57,339 bases of DNA from UBA5905 sp964609975 (GTDB lineage Bacteria > Bacillota > Clostridia > Oscillospirales > Acutalibacteraceae), in assembly GCA_964609975.1 (NCBI GenBank), contig CAZSTR010000009.1:1-57339 (forward strand), read 5' to 3'. The notes under the pieces were generated by a model that was not told where the DNA came from, searched no databases, and saw only the letters and a list, made by a program, of their open reading frames with translations. Positions within the stretch are counted from its first letter, which is position 1, and each line of letters starts with the position of its first letter. A program made the translations under genes and the position numbers. Shown piece after piece: positions 7,785 through 14,841 of this stretch.

Positions 7785-8558
7785 ATGCTGTTGGCCTTGG
7801 ATATGGGAAACACCAACATCACCATCGGCATTTATGAAAACAAAGCCCTGCGCCTGCAATCCCGCCTCGCCACCGACCGCACGAAAATGGTGGACCAATA
7901 CGCGGTAGAGCTGATGGATATTCTGCGGCTCTATCGGGTGGATGCCTCCGCCATCGACGGCGCCATTCTTTCCTCCGTCGTGCCCCCGCTCAACCATGCC
8001 CTCATGCGCGCGGTGGAAAAGGTCACCGGCGTCACCCCCCTGCTGGTTGGCCCCGGCACTAAAACCGGCATCAACATCCGCATCGACCAGCCCGCCCAGC
8101 TGGGCGCCGATCTGCTGGTCGGCGCCGTGGCCGGAGTGGAGCAGGTGGGCGCGCCCTGCATCGTTTGGGATTTAGGCACCGCCACCACCGTCTCCGTTAT
8201 CGACCGGGACGGGGCTTATCGGGGCGGCGCCATCATGCCGGGGGTCACCACTGGTCTCAATTCCCTGACCGAAAATGCCTCCCTCCTGCCCTGCATCAGC
8301 GTGGACGCCCCCGACCGGGTGATCGGCACCAACACCATCACCTGCTTGCAGTCCGGTGCGGTGTTCGGAAACGCCTGCCTGCTGGAGGGCATGAGCCGCC
8401 GCATTATGGCGGAGCTGGGCTATGACGCGCCGGTGGTGGTCACCGGCGGCCTGGGCCGCCAAATCGCCGCCCAGTGCTCTCTGCCACTGATTTATGTGGA
8501 GGAGCTTCTGCTGGAGGGGCTGCGCCTCATCTATGAAAAAAACCGCAAGCCCCTTTGA
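7785..8558 (+). CDS. coaX: Type III pantothenate kinase
   Basis: A 257-residue CoaX, the first enzyme of CoA synthesis, which phosphorylates pantothenate and is not feedback-inhibited by CoA. It has the ASKHA phosphate-1 motif DMGNTN at 6-11, the phosphate-2 region DLGTATTVSVID, GGAIMPGV, and a C-terminal adenosine motif VVVTGGLG. GGAGG precedes the ATG. The next gene is a vitamin-transport S-component, which suggests a pantothenate uptake-activation pair. Confidence 0.93.
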   Translation: MLLALDMGNTNITIGIYENKALRLQSRLATDRTKMVDQYAVELMDILRLYRVDASAIDGAILSSVVPPLNHALMRAVEKVTGVTPLLVGPGTKTGINIRIDQPAQLGADLLVGAVAGVEQVGAPCIVWDLGTATTVSVIDRDGAYRGGAIMPGVTTGLNSLTENASLLPCISVDAPDRVIGTNTITCLQSGAVFGNACLLEGMSRRIMAELGYDAPVVVTGGLGRQIAAQCSLPLIYVEELLLEGLRLIYEKNRKPL

Positions 8559-8702
8559 ATAACCGCTGACCGATAGGCGCGGGGCAGTCTTTTCGGACGC
8601 CCCAGCGCAAGCATTCGGGAAGCGCTTTCCGCCCCGGAGCTCTCCGGGAAAAGCTAATTTGTCGTTGTATCCAACGGAACAACAGATAAGGAGTGTATTT
8701 TT
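8559..8702 (+). promoter_or_regulatory. Structured leader upstream of the ECF S-component gene
   Basis: These 144 nt hold three successive hairpins: GGGGC.GTC/GAC.GCCCC at 8581-8603, CCCGGAG/CTCCGGG at 8633-8648 and CGTTG/CAACG at 8663-8676. None is followed by a proper T-run. No match to the TPP, FMN, THF, cobalamin or preQ1 riboswitch cores could be made by eye. It may be an unassigned cis-regulatory RNA. Confidence 0.4.
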
Positions 8703-9305
8703 ATGTCTCGTATTCAGGAAAAGACCCTGCGCTTGGTTCAGCTGTCTCTGCTGGCCGCCATCATCGTGGTGCTCCAGCAAATCGTCATCCCCCTTCCGGG
8801 GGGACTCACCCTGTCCCTGACTCTGGTCCCGATTGTGGTGGGCGCGGCCCTCTTCGGCCCGGCCGCCGGCGCTGTGCTCGGCGGTGTTTTCGGAGCTGTG
8901 GTCACCTTTCTGGTGATTACCGGACGAGCAGGCGAGCTGTCCACTATGATGTGGCTGGCAAACCCGGTCATGACCGTGCTCATCTGTTTGCTCAAGGGCG
9001 TCGCCGCCGGCTGGCTGGCCGGCCTTCTCGCCCACACAGGAGGGAAAGACTCCATACTCCGCCTTGTGCTGGCCGCCGCCGTGGCGCCGGTTGCGAACAC
9101 TGGCATTTTCCTTTTGGGGATGCTGACCGTGTTCCGCGGCACTATGCTGGAATTCGCCGCGCGCATCGAAATGCCCGGCATTTCTGCCCTGTATTTTGCC
9201 GCCATCGTGCTGGTAGGGCTGAATTTCATGGTGGAGTTCGCCGCCAATGTGTTGCTGTCGCCGGCCATCGCACACATCGTGCGCACCGTCCGACGCCTAC
9301 ACTGA
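8703..9305 (+). CDS. ECF transporter S-component, probably for pantothenate
   Basis: A 200-residue integral membrane protein with six hydrophobic segments and the ECF S-component layout. It begins with RLVQLSLLAAIIVVLQQI, then PIVVGAALFGPAAGAVLGGVFGAV with the small-residue helix-packing pattern. It would capture a vitamin and dock on a shared EcfA-A'-T module, which is not in this window. Its place directly after coaX suggests pantothenate (PanT-like), but this rests on context alone. GGAG lies just upstream of the ATG. Confidence 0.75.
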   Translation: MSRIQEKTLRLVQLSLLAAIIVVLQQIVIPLPGGLTLSLTLVPIVVGAALFGPAAGAVLGGVFGAVVTFLVITGRAGELSTMMWLANPVMTVLICLLKGVAAGWLAGLLAHTGGKDSILRLVLAAAVAPVANTGIFLLGMLTVFRGTMLEFAARIEMPGISALYFAAIVLVGLNFMVEFAANVLLSPAIAHIVRTVRRLH

Positions 9306-9370
9306 AGAAGCAGCGACTTTTGTATATTCCGTCTCGGTTTATACCGAGCGTTGATGTTTTGAGGAAAAAT

Positions 9371-10135
9371 ATGACCATTTTCGACACCCATGCCCATTAT
9401 ACCGACCCTGCCTTCGATCCGGACCGGGATACGCTTTTTCAAGAGCTGAAGCAACAGGGCGTGGTGGCGGTGCTTTCCGCCGCCACCGACCCTGCCTCCG
9501 CCGAGGAAACCCTTCGACTTTGCCGGGAGCACCCCGGCTTTCTCTGGGCGGCGGTGGGTATTCACCCGGAGGCGGTGGCGGCGGCGCGACCGGAATGGCT
9601 GGAGGAGCTCCGCCGCTTGTCCCAGGTGCCCCAATGCCGCGCCATCGGCGAAATCGGACTGGACTATCACTATGAGGACGGAGCGCCCCGCGCCCTTCAG
9701 CGGGACTGGCTGCGCCGCCAACTGGAGCTGGCGGCTGAACGGGAGCTGCCGGTGGTTCTCCATGACCGGGACGCCCATGAGGATATGCTGCGCCTGTTGG
9801 AGGAATATAAGCCGCGGGGCGTGGTACATTGCTTCTCCGGGAGTGTGGAAATGATGCAAGCCCTCACCGGCTGGGGGCTGTATATCGGGCTGGGCGGCGT
9901 GGTCACCTTCAAAAACGCCCGCCGGGCGGTGGCGGTGGCTCAGGCGGTGCCGGCGGATCGCCTTCTGCTGGAAACCGACGCCCCCTATATGGCGCCGGAG
10001 CCATGCCGCGGCCAGCGTTGTCATTCCGGGCTGATCCGGCACACCGCCGCCTGCATCGCCCAGCTGCGCGGCACAACGCCCCAGGCCCTCGGCGAGCAAA
10101 CGCGGGAAAATGCCCGCCGCCTTTTCGGCGTTTGA
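9371..10135 (+). CDS. TatD-family hydrolase (metal-dependent DNase)
   Basis: A 254-residue metal-dependent hydrolase. The metal-binding motifs are in order: FDTHAHY at the N-terminus, AVGIHPE, GEIGLDYHY, VVLHDRDAHED, VVHCFSG and LLLETDAPYMAPE. This is the full TatD/YcfH set. Members have 3'-5' exonuclease activity in DNA repair or RNA turnover. The ATG at 9371 was chosen because GAGGAAAA precedes it and the family begins with this strand; the frame is open much farther upstream without meaning. Confidence 0.9.
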   Translation: MTIFDTHAHYTDPAFDPDRDTLFQELKQQGVVAVLSAATDPASAEETLRLCREHPGFLWAAVGIHPEAVAAARPEWLEELRRLSQVPQCRAIGEIGLDYHYEDGAPRALQRDWLRRQLELAAERELPVVLHDRDAHEDMLRLLEEYKPRGVVHCFSGSVEMMQALTGWGLYIGLGGVVTFKNARRAVAVAQAVPADRLLLETDAPYMAPEPCRGQRCHSGLIRHTAACIAQLRGTTPQALGEQTRENARRLFGV

Positions 10136-10143
10136 CCGGCCGG

Positions 10144-10172
10144 TTGACACTTTTCAGGTCGTTCTGTATACT
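10144..10172 (+). promoter_or_regulatory. Promoter of the alcohol dehydrogenase gene
   Basis: TTGACA and TATACT are separated by 17 bp. A small palindrome ACCGGCCGGT overlaps the -35 box and could be an operator. Confidence 0.75.
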
Positions 10173-10203
10173 AAATATAATCCCATGAACGGAGGCTACT
10201 GCT

Positions 10204-11349
10204 ATGAGCGGATTTTATGTCCCCACGAAAATTTATACTGGTGAATCCGCCTTTGAAAACTTGAAGAACTATCCGATTCGCAATATCTGCATCATCTGCG
10301 ACCCCTTTGTCGCCACCTCCGGAATGTTGAAAAAGCCACTGGCTGTGCTGGATTCCATGGGCGCTGAGCACCATGTGTTTTCCGACATCACCCCGGATCC
10401 CAACACCGCGCTGGTGGGCGCAGGCGTGAGCTGGATTTTGGAAAAGAAGCCGGACACCGTCATGGCCATGGGCGGCGGCTCGGCCATCGACGCCGCCAAG
10501 GCTATCAGCTATATGTATCAGCAAATCACCCACACGGAGCGCCCCCTGTGCATCGTAGCCCCCACCACCAGCGGAACCGGCAGCGAGGTGACCAATTTCG
10601 CCGTCATCACCGACGCGGAAACCCACATCAAATATCCCCTGCTGGACGACAAGCTGCTCCCCCGCATCGCGATTTTGGATCCGACGCTGGTGCGCAGTGT
10701 CCCGGCGCGGGTGACCGCCGACACCGGCATGGATGTGCTCACACATGCCATCGAAGCGAATGTGTCCACCGCGGCGACGGATTTCTCCGACGCACTGGCG
10801 GAAAAGGCCATTCGCCTTGTGCGGGATTATCTGCCCCGCGCCTATCGGCAGGGCGAGGACATGGAGGCGCGGGAGCATATGCACAACGCCTCCTGTCTGG
10901 CCGGCATCGCCTTCAACCATGCGGCGCTGGGCATCACCCACTCCATCGCTCATATTTTCGGCGCCCGCTTCGCCATCCCCCACGGCCGGGCGAACGCCAT
11001 CGCGCTCCCCTTTGTGGTGGAATATAATTCCCATATGTTTGAGAAGCATTTCCAAATCGACAACCGGGCCGCCCGCATTTATGCGCATATCGGAAGCATT
11101 CTCAATCCCGGCGTGTATGCCGGCCCTCAGGCAGTGCGCAACCTGGCGGTGACCATCCGGCGGATGAACCGGGATTTTGCGATCCCCCTTTCCCTGAAGG
11201 AGGCGGGCGTGGACGAAAATGCCTTCCTGGATATTCTGCCGGAGATGGCGGAAATCGCCGTACAGGACAAATGCACCGCCACCAACCCCCGCGCCATCAC
11301 AAAGCCCCAGATGGTGGAGCTGATGAAGCGCATTTATTACGGAAAATGA
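10204..11349 (+). CDS. Iron-containing alcohol dehydrogenase
   Basis: A 381-residue group III alcohol dehydrogenase. The NAD-binding GGGSAIDAAK is followed by APTTSGTGSEVT, and the iron site is complete: D in TGMDVLTHAIEA with its following histidine, then two histidines in HSIAHIFGARFAIPHGRANA. It would reduce aldehydes to alcohols, or the reverse, with NAD(P)H. Sequence style is near the EutG/PduQ and 1,3-propanediol dehydrogenase group; substrate is not certain. It is monocistronic with its own promoter. A PduL phosphotransacylase lies 37 kb away, and no microcompartment shell genes are present here. Confidence 0.9.
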   Translation: MSGFYVPTKIYTGESAFENLKNYPIRNICIICDPFVATSGMLKKPLAVLDSMGAEHHVFSDITPDPNTALVGAGVSWILEKKPDTVMAMGGGSAIDAAKAISYMYQQITHTERPLCIVAPTTSGTGSEVTNFAVITDAETHIKYPLLDDKLLPRIAILDPTLVRSVPARVTADTGMDVLTHAIEANVSTAATDFSDALAEKAIRLVRDYLPRAYRQGEDMEAREHMHNASCLAGIAFNHAALGITHSIAHIFGARFAIPHGRANAIALPFVVEYNSHMFEKHFQIDNRAARIYAHIGSILNPGVYAGPQAVRNLAVTIRRMNRDFAIPLSLKEAGVDENAFLDILPEMAEIAVQDKCTATNPRAITKPQMVELMKRIYYGK

Positions 11350-11670
11350 TGTTTTCTGCCGCAAAAGCGCCCCCTTTTTTTAGTCACACATTGTTTGCAA
11401 ATCGTTCATTTTGCGGTGACACATGAGTCACAAGTCTCCGCTATACTATAATCAAACGGGCGGGAAGCCGTCCCACCCGTTTGCCGAGTGTTCTTTTTCA
11501 TATTTTTTCTCCTCTTTTTACTCACAGGGCCGGGCGGAAGCGTCCGGCCCTGTGAATTTTTCGAAAAAAGGAGGGAATGGACGAAAAAAGCGAAAAAGCT
11601 TCGCCGAAGGGCAAATCACAAAAATTCAAATCCATTTCGCCCGGATGTGTGGCAAAAGTAAAATTACATA
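11350..11670 (+). promoter_or_regulatory. Structured region upstream of ftsZ
   Basis: This 320-nt gap has no convincing gene. It holds a -10-like TATACTATAAT near 11440-11453, a hairpin AAACGGG.GGG/CCC.CCCGTTT at about 11456-11483, and a 12-bp hairpin TCACAGGGCCGG/CCGGCCCTGTGA at about 11530-11563 followed by ATTTTT. The second looks like an intrinsic terminator. A 34-codon frame (11577-11681) follows GGAGGG but with too short a spacer. Confidence 0.5.
11530..11571 (+). terminator. Terminator-like hairpin in the ftsZ leader
   Basis: A perfect 12-bp GC-rich stem with a 10-nt loop, followed by ATTTTT. No gene ends directly before it on the plus strand, so it may end a short leader RNA or act as an attenuator. 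Confidence 0.6.
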
Positions 11671-11699
11671 TTGAAAATTGAAACGGGCTGTGCTATAAT
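11671..11699 (+). promoter_or_regulatory. Proximal promoter of ftsZ
   Basis: TTGAAA and TATAAT are separated by 17 bp, with TG before the -10 box; about 50 nt upstream of the start codon. Confidence 0.75.
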
Positions 11700-11750
11700 G
11701 AAAAAAATAAACGAGGAAAAGGGTGTTTCCCTTGTTCCGACGGGAGGACG

Positions 11751-12875
11751 ATGGAAATGATGCAGATTGATGCAGTGGTCCCGGAAACAAAGGTCGTCAT
11801 TAAGGTGATCGGCGTTGGCGGCGGCGGCGGAAACGCTGTCAACCGCATGGTGCAGGCCGATGTTCGAGGGGTTGAATTCTTAGCGGTAAATACCGATGCG
11901 GCGGTGCTGGATGTGTCGCTCGCTTCGCATAAAATTCAGATTGGCGAAAAGCTGACCCACGGCCATGGTGCCGGCGGAAACCCGGAGCGTGGCCAGCGGG
12001 CGGCGGAAGAAAGCCGCGACGAAATCGTCACCGCCCTTCAGGGGGCGAACATGGTTTTCGTCACCGCCGGCATGGGCGGCGGCACCGGCACCGGCGCGGC
12101 GCCGGTCGTGGCGGAAATCGCCCGCGACATGGGGATTTTGACGGTGGGCATCGTAACGAAGCCCTTCTCCTTCGAAGGACGCCGCCGGATGGAGCAGGCG
12201 GAGGACGGCATCAAAATGCTCAAGGAGCATGTGGACAGCCTCGTGGTGATTCCCAACGACCGGATTCGCCTGGTTTCCACCGAAAAGCTGACCATGAAAA
12301 ACGCCTTCCAAATGGCGGACGATGTGTTGCGCCAGGGCGTGCAAAGCATTTCTGAGCTGATTCAAACCGCTGGCGACATCAACCTGGACTTCGCGGATGT
12401 GCTGACGGTGATGAAGGACGCGGGCTATGCTCACATGGGCGTCGGCCGCGCCGAAGGAAAGGATCGCGCCGAGGAGGCGGCGAAGGCGGCGGTGGAAAGC
12501 CCCCTACTGGAAACCACCATCGAAAACGCCCACGGCGTGCTCATCAACATCATGGCGCCGGAGGATTTGGACTTCGACGAAATGGAAAAGGCCACCGCCA
12601 CCGTCAGCGACCTAGTGAGCCCGGACGCCACCATCATCTGGGGCTACAGCCTCAGCGAAAAGATGGGTGACGCGGTCAGCGTCACCGTCATCGCCACCGG
12701 GCTGACCGCCGACGAAAACGAGCGGCAGGCCAGCGCCCAGCGCATCATTCAGGCGCGACGCGACGGCGACACCGCCGTGGACGGCCCCGCCCCCTCCCTG
12801 GCCTGGGAGGACGACGATTTAGAAGAAATCAACCGGATCTTCAGCCGGCGCAACGCCGAGGTGACCGGGGAATAA
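11751..12875 (+). CDS. ftsZ: Cell division protein FtsZ
   Basis: A 374-residue tubulin-like GTPase that forms the division ring. It has GVGGGGGNAVNRM at 21-33, the GTP-binding GGGTGTG at 109-115, and the T7 loop NLDFADV that completes the catalytic site of the neighbouring subunit. The C-terminal tail is short and ends in EEINRIFSRRNAEVTGE; the usual DIPxFLRxR peptide that binds FtsA and SepF is poorly kept. GGGAGG lies before the ATG at 11751; ATGs two and three codons later are alternatives. It stands alone, away from ftsA or a dcw cluster, as in many Clostridia. Confidence 0.96.
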   Translation: MEMMQIDAVVPETKVVIKVIGVGGGGGNAVNRMVQADVRGVEFLAVNTDAAVLDVSLASHKIQIGEKLTHGHGAGGNPERGQRAAEESRDEIVTALQGANMVFVTAGMGGGTGTGAAPVVAEIARDMGILTVGIVTKPFSFEGRRRMEQAEDGIKMLKEHVDSLVVIPNDRIRLVSTEKLTMKNAFQMADDVLRQGVQSISELIQTAGDINLDFADVLTVMKDAGYAHMGVGRAEGKDRAEEAAKAAVESPLLETTIENAHGVLINIMAPEDLDFDEMEKATATVSDLVSPDATIIWGYSLSEKMGDAVSVTVIATGLTADENERQASAQRIIQARRDGDTAVDGPAPSLAWEDDDLEEINRIFSRRNAEVTGE

Positions 12876-12911
12876 GCTTCCCTCCCCAAAACGGGAAAAC
12901 CAAAAACAAAA

Positions 12912-12956
12912 ACAGCACCGGCTTGCTTTTCGAAAGCAAGCCGGTGCTGTTTTTGT
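12912..12956. terminator. Bidirectional terminator between ftsZ and the AI-2E permease
   Basis: A perfect 18-bp stem (ACAGCACCGGCTTGCTTT with its complement) has A-run and T-run flanks, ending both converging genes. Confidence 0.92.
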
Positions 12957-12972
12957 CATAGAAGCCGAAAAC

Positions 12973-14154
12973 TCATTCCTGCTCCGGCGGCGTGTCCGCC
13001 TCCGTCAACGAAGCCTGTCCCTTGGCCGGACGGTTCTTTTTCCAGACGATGGCGTCCTTCACCAGCATCTGAATCACCGCCATCAGCGGCACCGCCAGAA
13101 AAATCCCCCAGAAGCCGAAAAGCCCGCCGAACAGCGTGACGCTCAGCAGAACATAAATGGGACGCAGACCCACCGAGTTTCCCACCACGCGGGGCTGAAC
13201 AATGTTACCGTCGATTTGCTGAATGACGATGATATAAATCGCCACACCGATGGCAGCATAGACATTGCGAGACAGCAGGGTGATGAGGATGATGCCGATG
13301 GCGCCGAACAGCGCACCGAAATAGGGAATCATGTTGAGCAGTCCCAGCGCCATCCCCAAAAGCAGACCGTAGGGAACCCGAAACAGCATAAGCCCAATCG
13401 AGACCACAACGCCCACCACCATGGAGTCCAAAAATACCCCATAGAAATATCCGTAGAAAATGTCGTTCACCCGCCGGCTGTATTGGCCGAGGGCAGAAAC
13501 CTGATCGGGCTTCAACAAAAGCCCCAGCACCGATTTCAGCTCCCGCAGCAGGGATTCGCGCCCGGCCAGCATATAAATCGAAACCATCACCGCAATCACC
13601 ACATCCACCAGGGAGGTGGTCACATTGACAACGCCCTTCACCGCACTCAGCAGGTTTTCGGTGCTGAAGAAGCGCGTCACAGCAGTCAACAGCGTCTCAT
13701 ACAGGCCATCCAGCCGTTCCGCAAGCTCCAGCTTCGCCAGCGGACTTTCTGGTCCGGTCCAGGCCTGCAACCGCACCTGCGCCGCTTCGATATAGCTGGG
13801 AATGGACACCACAAGGCCGGAAACGCTGGAAATGAGCCGGGGAATCACCAGCGAAACCACCAACGCCAGCAGGCCTAACAGCGCCAAATACACAATCAAC
13901 AGCGCCATCGGACGCGCTAACCTCTCCCAGTGCTTCCCCTTGCAGCGCAAAAAACGCTTTTCCAGCCAATGGCTGGGGCCGTATAGCAAAAAGGCGATAA
14001 AATAGCCCAGGATGAAGGGGGTGAGAATTCCGCAAACGGCGCCAATCACCGCACCGATGCCGGACAGATTCCCCGAAAGCTTGTATAAAAGAATCAGCGC
14101 CGCTCCGAGGCTGAACCACCAGAGCCAACGGCGAACGGGTTTTGTTTTTTCCAT
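12973..14154 (-). CDS. AI-2E family transporter (PerM/YtvI-like permease)
   Basis: A 393-residue membrane protein with the UPF0118 layout. Two or three N-terminal helices (about 12-30, 32-58, 83-105) are followed by a soluble segment of about 100 residues, then a cluster of helices from about 165 on, with a long hydrophobic C-terminal half. The late motif GNIVQPRVVGNSVGLRP is the most typical stretch of the family, followed by GGLFGFWGIFLAVPL. Members export small molecules or sodium, or act in sporulation (YtvI); the substrate is unknown here. The gene has no partner. Confidence 0.85.
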   Translation of the reverse strand: MEKTKPVRRWLWWFSLGAALILLYKLSGNLSGIGAVIGAVCGILTPFILGYFIAFLLYGPSHWLEKRFLRCKGKHWERLARPMALLIVYLALLGLLALVVSLVIPRLISSVSGLVVSIPSYIEAAQVRLQAWTGPESPLAKLELAERLDGLYETLLTAVTRFFSTENLLSAVKGVVNVTTSLVDVVIAVMVSIYMLAGRESLLRELKSVLGLLLKPDQVSALGQYSRRVNDIFYGYFYGVFLDSMVVGVVVSIGLMLFRVPYGLLLGMALGLLNMIPYFGALFGAIGIILITLLSRNVYAAIGVAIYIIVIQQIDGNIVQPRVVGNSVGLRPIYVLLSVTLFGGLFGFWGIFLAVPLMAVIQMLVKDAIVWKKNRPAKGQASLTEADTPPEQE

Positions 14155-14537
14155 GTCGGTTCCCCCTGCGTGTCTTTGCCCGGTTGCCGGGCGTTTTTCT
14201 CAGTATATCAAATACGCGGCAAAAATACAAGATTTTTTTGCCTGCCCACCGGGATTTGCTATCTCCAATCACGAAAACCCGGTTCGGATTATATGCTTTG
14301 TGAAGCTAAAGCCAAAAATTGTCCATGTGTGCTTCTAACACGCGTTGAACCGGTAGCCTCTTTAGGCTTTGTTTTGTTATCGACATGGTCGCCGTCGGCA
14401 ACCGCGAATGTCCAACTCTCTGTAATTCGATTATGCAACAGCAAGGCAATTTCATCATTCATTATTCGCTGAAAATCCTGTCGAATGAATAATGAATACA
14501 ATGAATACCTAATAATGAAAAATGAACAATACAAAAC
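14155..14537. other. Intergenic region, AT-rich, no gene seen
   Basis: About 380 nt between the permease start and the tRNA-Leu terminator. It contains no convincing frame. Near 14455-14530 it is unusually AT-rich with repeats of AATGAAT and a partial inverted match (ATTCATTATTCG and its complement), perhaps the remnant of a small element. Confidence 0.4.
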
Positions 14538-14573
14538 AAAAATCCCGTCGACACTCGTCGACAGGATTTTTGT
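14538..14573 (-). terminator. Terminator of tRNA-Leu
   Basis: The stem AAAAATCC.GTCGAC pairs with GTCGAC.GGATTTTT; T-run on the minus strand. Confidence 0.8.
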
Positions 14574-14575
14574 TT

Positions 14576-14662
14576 TGGTGCCGGTGGTGGGGGTCGAACC
14601 CACACGCTGTTGCCAGCAACGGATTTTGAGTCCGTCTCGTCTGCCAATTCCAACACACCGGC
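14576..14662 (-). tRNA. tRNA-Leu (anticodon CAA)
   Basis: An 87-nt class II tRNA with acceptor GCCGGTG/CACCGGC, loop CTCAAAA giving CAA, a long variable arm, T loop TTCGACC, and encoded CCA. It reads UUG. Confidence 0.95.
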
Positions 14663-14677
14663 GTATAGAACAAATGT

Positions 14678-14705
14678 ATTATACCACAAACCTCAGAAAA
14701 ATCAA
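14678..14705 (-). promoter_or_regulatory. Promoter of tRNA-Leu
   Basis: On the minus strand TTGATT and TATAAT are separated by 16 bp, 16 nt before the tRNA. Confidence 0.65.
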
Positions 14706-14709
14706 GTGC

Positions 14710-14743
14710 TTTTTTCGGGATATTTTTCCTTCTCCCGAAAAAA
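14710..14743. repeat. Inverted repeat between tRNA-Leu and citrate operon promoters
   Basis: TTTTTTCGGG at 14710-14719 pairs with CCCGAAAAAA at 14734-14743. It lies between the two diverging promoters and could insulate them or bind a regulator. Confidence 0.45.
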
Positions 14744-14756
14744 TGCAGGGCGGGGA

Positions 14757-14784
14757 TTGACATTTTCGGCGAAAAGAGTATAAT
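14757..14784 (+). promoter_or_regulatory. Promoter of the citrate operon
   Basis: TTGACA and TATAAT are separated by 16 bp; the expected start site is near 14791. Confidence 0.8.
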
Positions 14785-14794
14785 TGTATACATT
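14783..14794 (+). promoter_or_regulatory. Candidate GntR/FCD operator of the citrate operon
   Basis: The perfect palindrome TGTATACA at 14785-14792 lies directly after the -10 box, over the expected start site. Short GTATAC-centred palindromes are typical of FCD-type GntR regulators, and such a regulator is encoded as the second gene of this operon. Binding is inferred. Confidence 0.5.
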
Positions 14795-14841
14795 CATGCA
14801 AAAGTGTCCGTGTACCGTCCCTGTAAGTAAAGGAGAATGTT

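Noticed and set aside
11423..11674. 83-codon plus-strand frame before ftsZ
   Set aside because: It runs through two strong hairpins, has no ribosome-binding site and no protein-like pattern.
14485..14760. Frames of about 90 codons on both strands around tRNA-Leu
   Set aside because: They read through the tRNA and its terminator and are chance frames.
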